From assembly GCA_003644335.1 (NCBI GenBank), contig QNCB01000123.1, positions 1 to 5,168 of the forward strand: 5,168 nucleotides of DNA, in the 5' to 3' direction. Shown here in pieces: positions 4,674-5,168 of the stretch. The notes below the pieces were generated by a model that was not told where the DNA came from, did not search any database, and saw only the letters and a program-made list of their open reading frames with translations. The DNA is from Planctomycetota bacterium. Lineage in GTDB: Bacteria > Planctomycetota > Phycisphaerae > SM23-33. A program made the position numbers and the translations under genes. The stretch's first letter is position 1. Each line of letters opens with the position of its first letter.

Positions 4674-5168
4674 TCAATCTTCGCTTGGCAGGATGATGTC
4701 GTTGTAGCTTTGCGGGTATTTTTCGTGCCAGGCCCAGGCGTGTTGGACTATGGTTTTCAGTTCGGGATAGTCAGGCTTCCAACCCAGCTTCGCCAAGGCT
4801 CGCTTGCTGGATGCGACCAGTCTGTCCGGGTCGCCAGGCCGACGCGGAACCACCTCCGCTGGGATATCGCGCCCCGTAACTTCCCGACACGTCTGGATAA
4901 CCTCGCGCACGGAAAACCCCTCGCCATTGCCCAGATTGTAAACCCCCACACTGCCAGCCTGGGTCGCGTCGATGGCAAGGACGTGCGCCTTGGCCAGGTC
5001 GCAAACGTGAATATAATCACGAATACATGTGCCATCCGGCGTGTCGTAGTCTTCGCCGAAGATTTTAATGTCCGCCCGCTGACCCAACGCGACCTGGAGC
5101 ACCAGCGGTATAAGGTGCGTCTCGGGGCTGTGGGCCTCGCCGATTTCACCCGACGGGTCAGCCCCCGC
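4674..5168 (-). CDS. galE: UDP-glucose 4-epimerase, C-terminal part (cut by window edge)
   Basis: Interconverts UDP-glucose and UDP-galactose with tightly bound NAD; a cytoplasmic supplier of sugar nucleotides for exopolysaccharide, lipopolysaccharide or galactose use. The frame is open to base 5168 on the minus strand, and the GTG at 5102 is internal. The 164 visible residues begin [25 protein letters not shown], which continues the epimerase core just after the usual N-A-A-G position. They go on with [43 protein letters not shown], and [24 protein letters not shown], the substrate-binding C-terminal lobe, ending at TGA 4674-4676 with SED. The Rossmann half with the YxxxK catalytic pair lies outside the window. 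Compared with a full GalE of about 330 residues, roughly half is present. No internal damage is seen. Confidence 0.95.
   Translation of the reverse strand, partial: AGADPSGEIGEAHSPETHLIPLVLQVALGQRADIKIFGEDYDTPDGTCIRDYIHVCDLAKAHVLAIDATQAGSVGVYNLGNGEGFSVREVIQTCREVTGRDIPAEVVPRRPGDPDRLVASSKRALAKLGWKPDYPELKTIVQHAWAWHEKYPQSYNDIILPSED

Noticed and set aside
4757..5149. Long minus-strand and plus-strand overlapping frames within galE, yggS and the aminotransferase
   Set aside because: They are alternative-frame shadows of genes with clear family motifs, and their translations look like frame-shifted, arginine- or serine-rich sequence.

Overview
The window looks like a stretch of Gram-negative bacterial chromosome of moderate-to-high GC. 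The style of its proteins (a large membrane-anchored coiled-coil protein, and a GnnA-like Gfo/Idh/MocA oxidoreductase) suggests Planctomycetota, perhaps Phycisphaerae. That placement is an inference from memory, not from a search. No phage, transposase or CRISPR genes are visible. The coding genes are mostly housekeeping, and the unusual material lies in the gaps and in one protein.

Layout: (1) 1-915 is the 3' part of a Gfo/Idh/MocA-family sugar dehydrogenase, cut by the left edge. (2) 916-1208 is a dense 293-bp regulatory gap. It holds phased A/T tracts resembling an UP element, a good sigma70-type promoter (TTGCAA-N17-TATAAA), a predicted RNA of about 78 nt made of one long hairpin plus a textbook intrinsic terminator, a G8 tract able to pair with the terminator's C-rich strand, and a second promoter with a ribosome binding site for the next gene. 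(3) 1209-2528 encodes a one-span membrane protein with long coiled coils, a small beta-rich domain and a C-terminal BRCT-like domain, an uncommon combination. (4) 2610-3797 is a class I aspartate/prephenate-type aminotransferase. (5) 3882-4616 is a YggS/PLPBP pyridoxal-phosphate homeostasis protein. (6) 4616-4666 is a pair of inverted hairpins, each headed by GTAG, laid out like a REP/BIME element. One of them can also serve as a terminator for the opposite strand. (7) 4674-5168 is the C-terminal part of galE on the minus strand, cut by the right edge.

The three central plus-strand genes are separated by 81 and 84 bp, so they could be one transcription unit starting near position 1170. The aminotransferase needs PLP and YggS manages PLP, a sensible pairing. 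The flanking genes (sugar-nucleotide-type dehydrogenase and UDP-glucose 4-epimerase) point to envelope polysaccharide or lipid A metabolism nearby. The best candidates for something undescribed are the short RNA with its strong promoter at about 934-1075 and the membrane-tethered BRCT protein.
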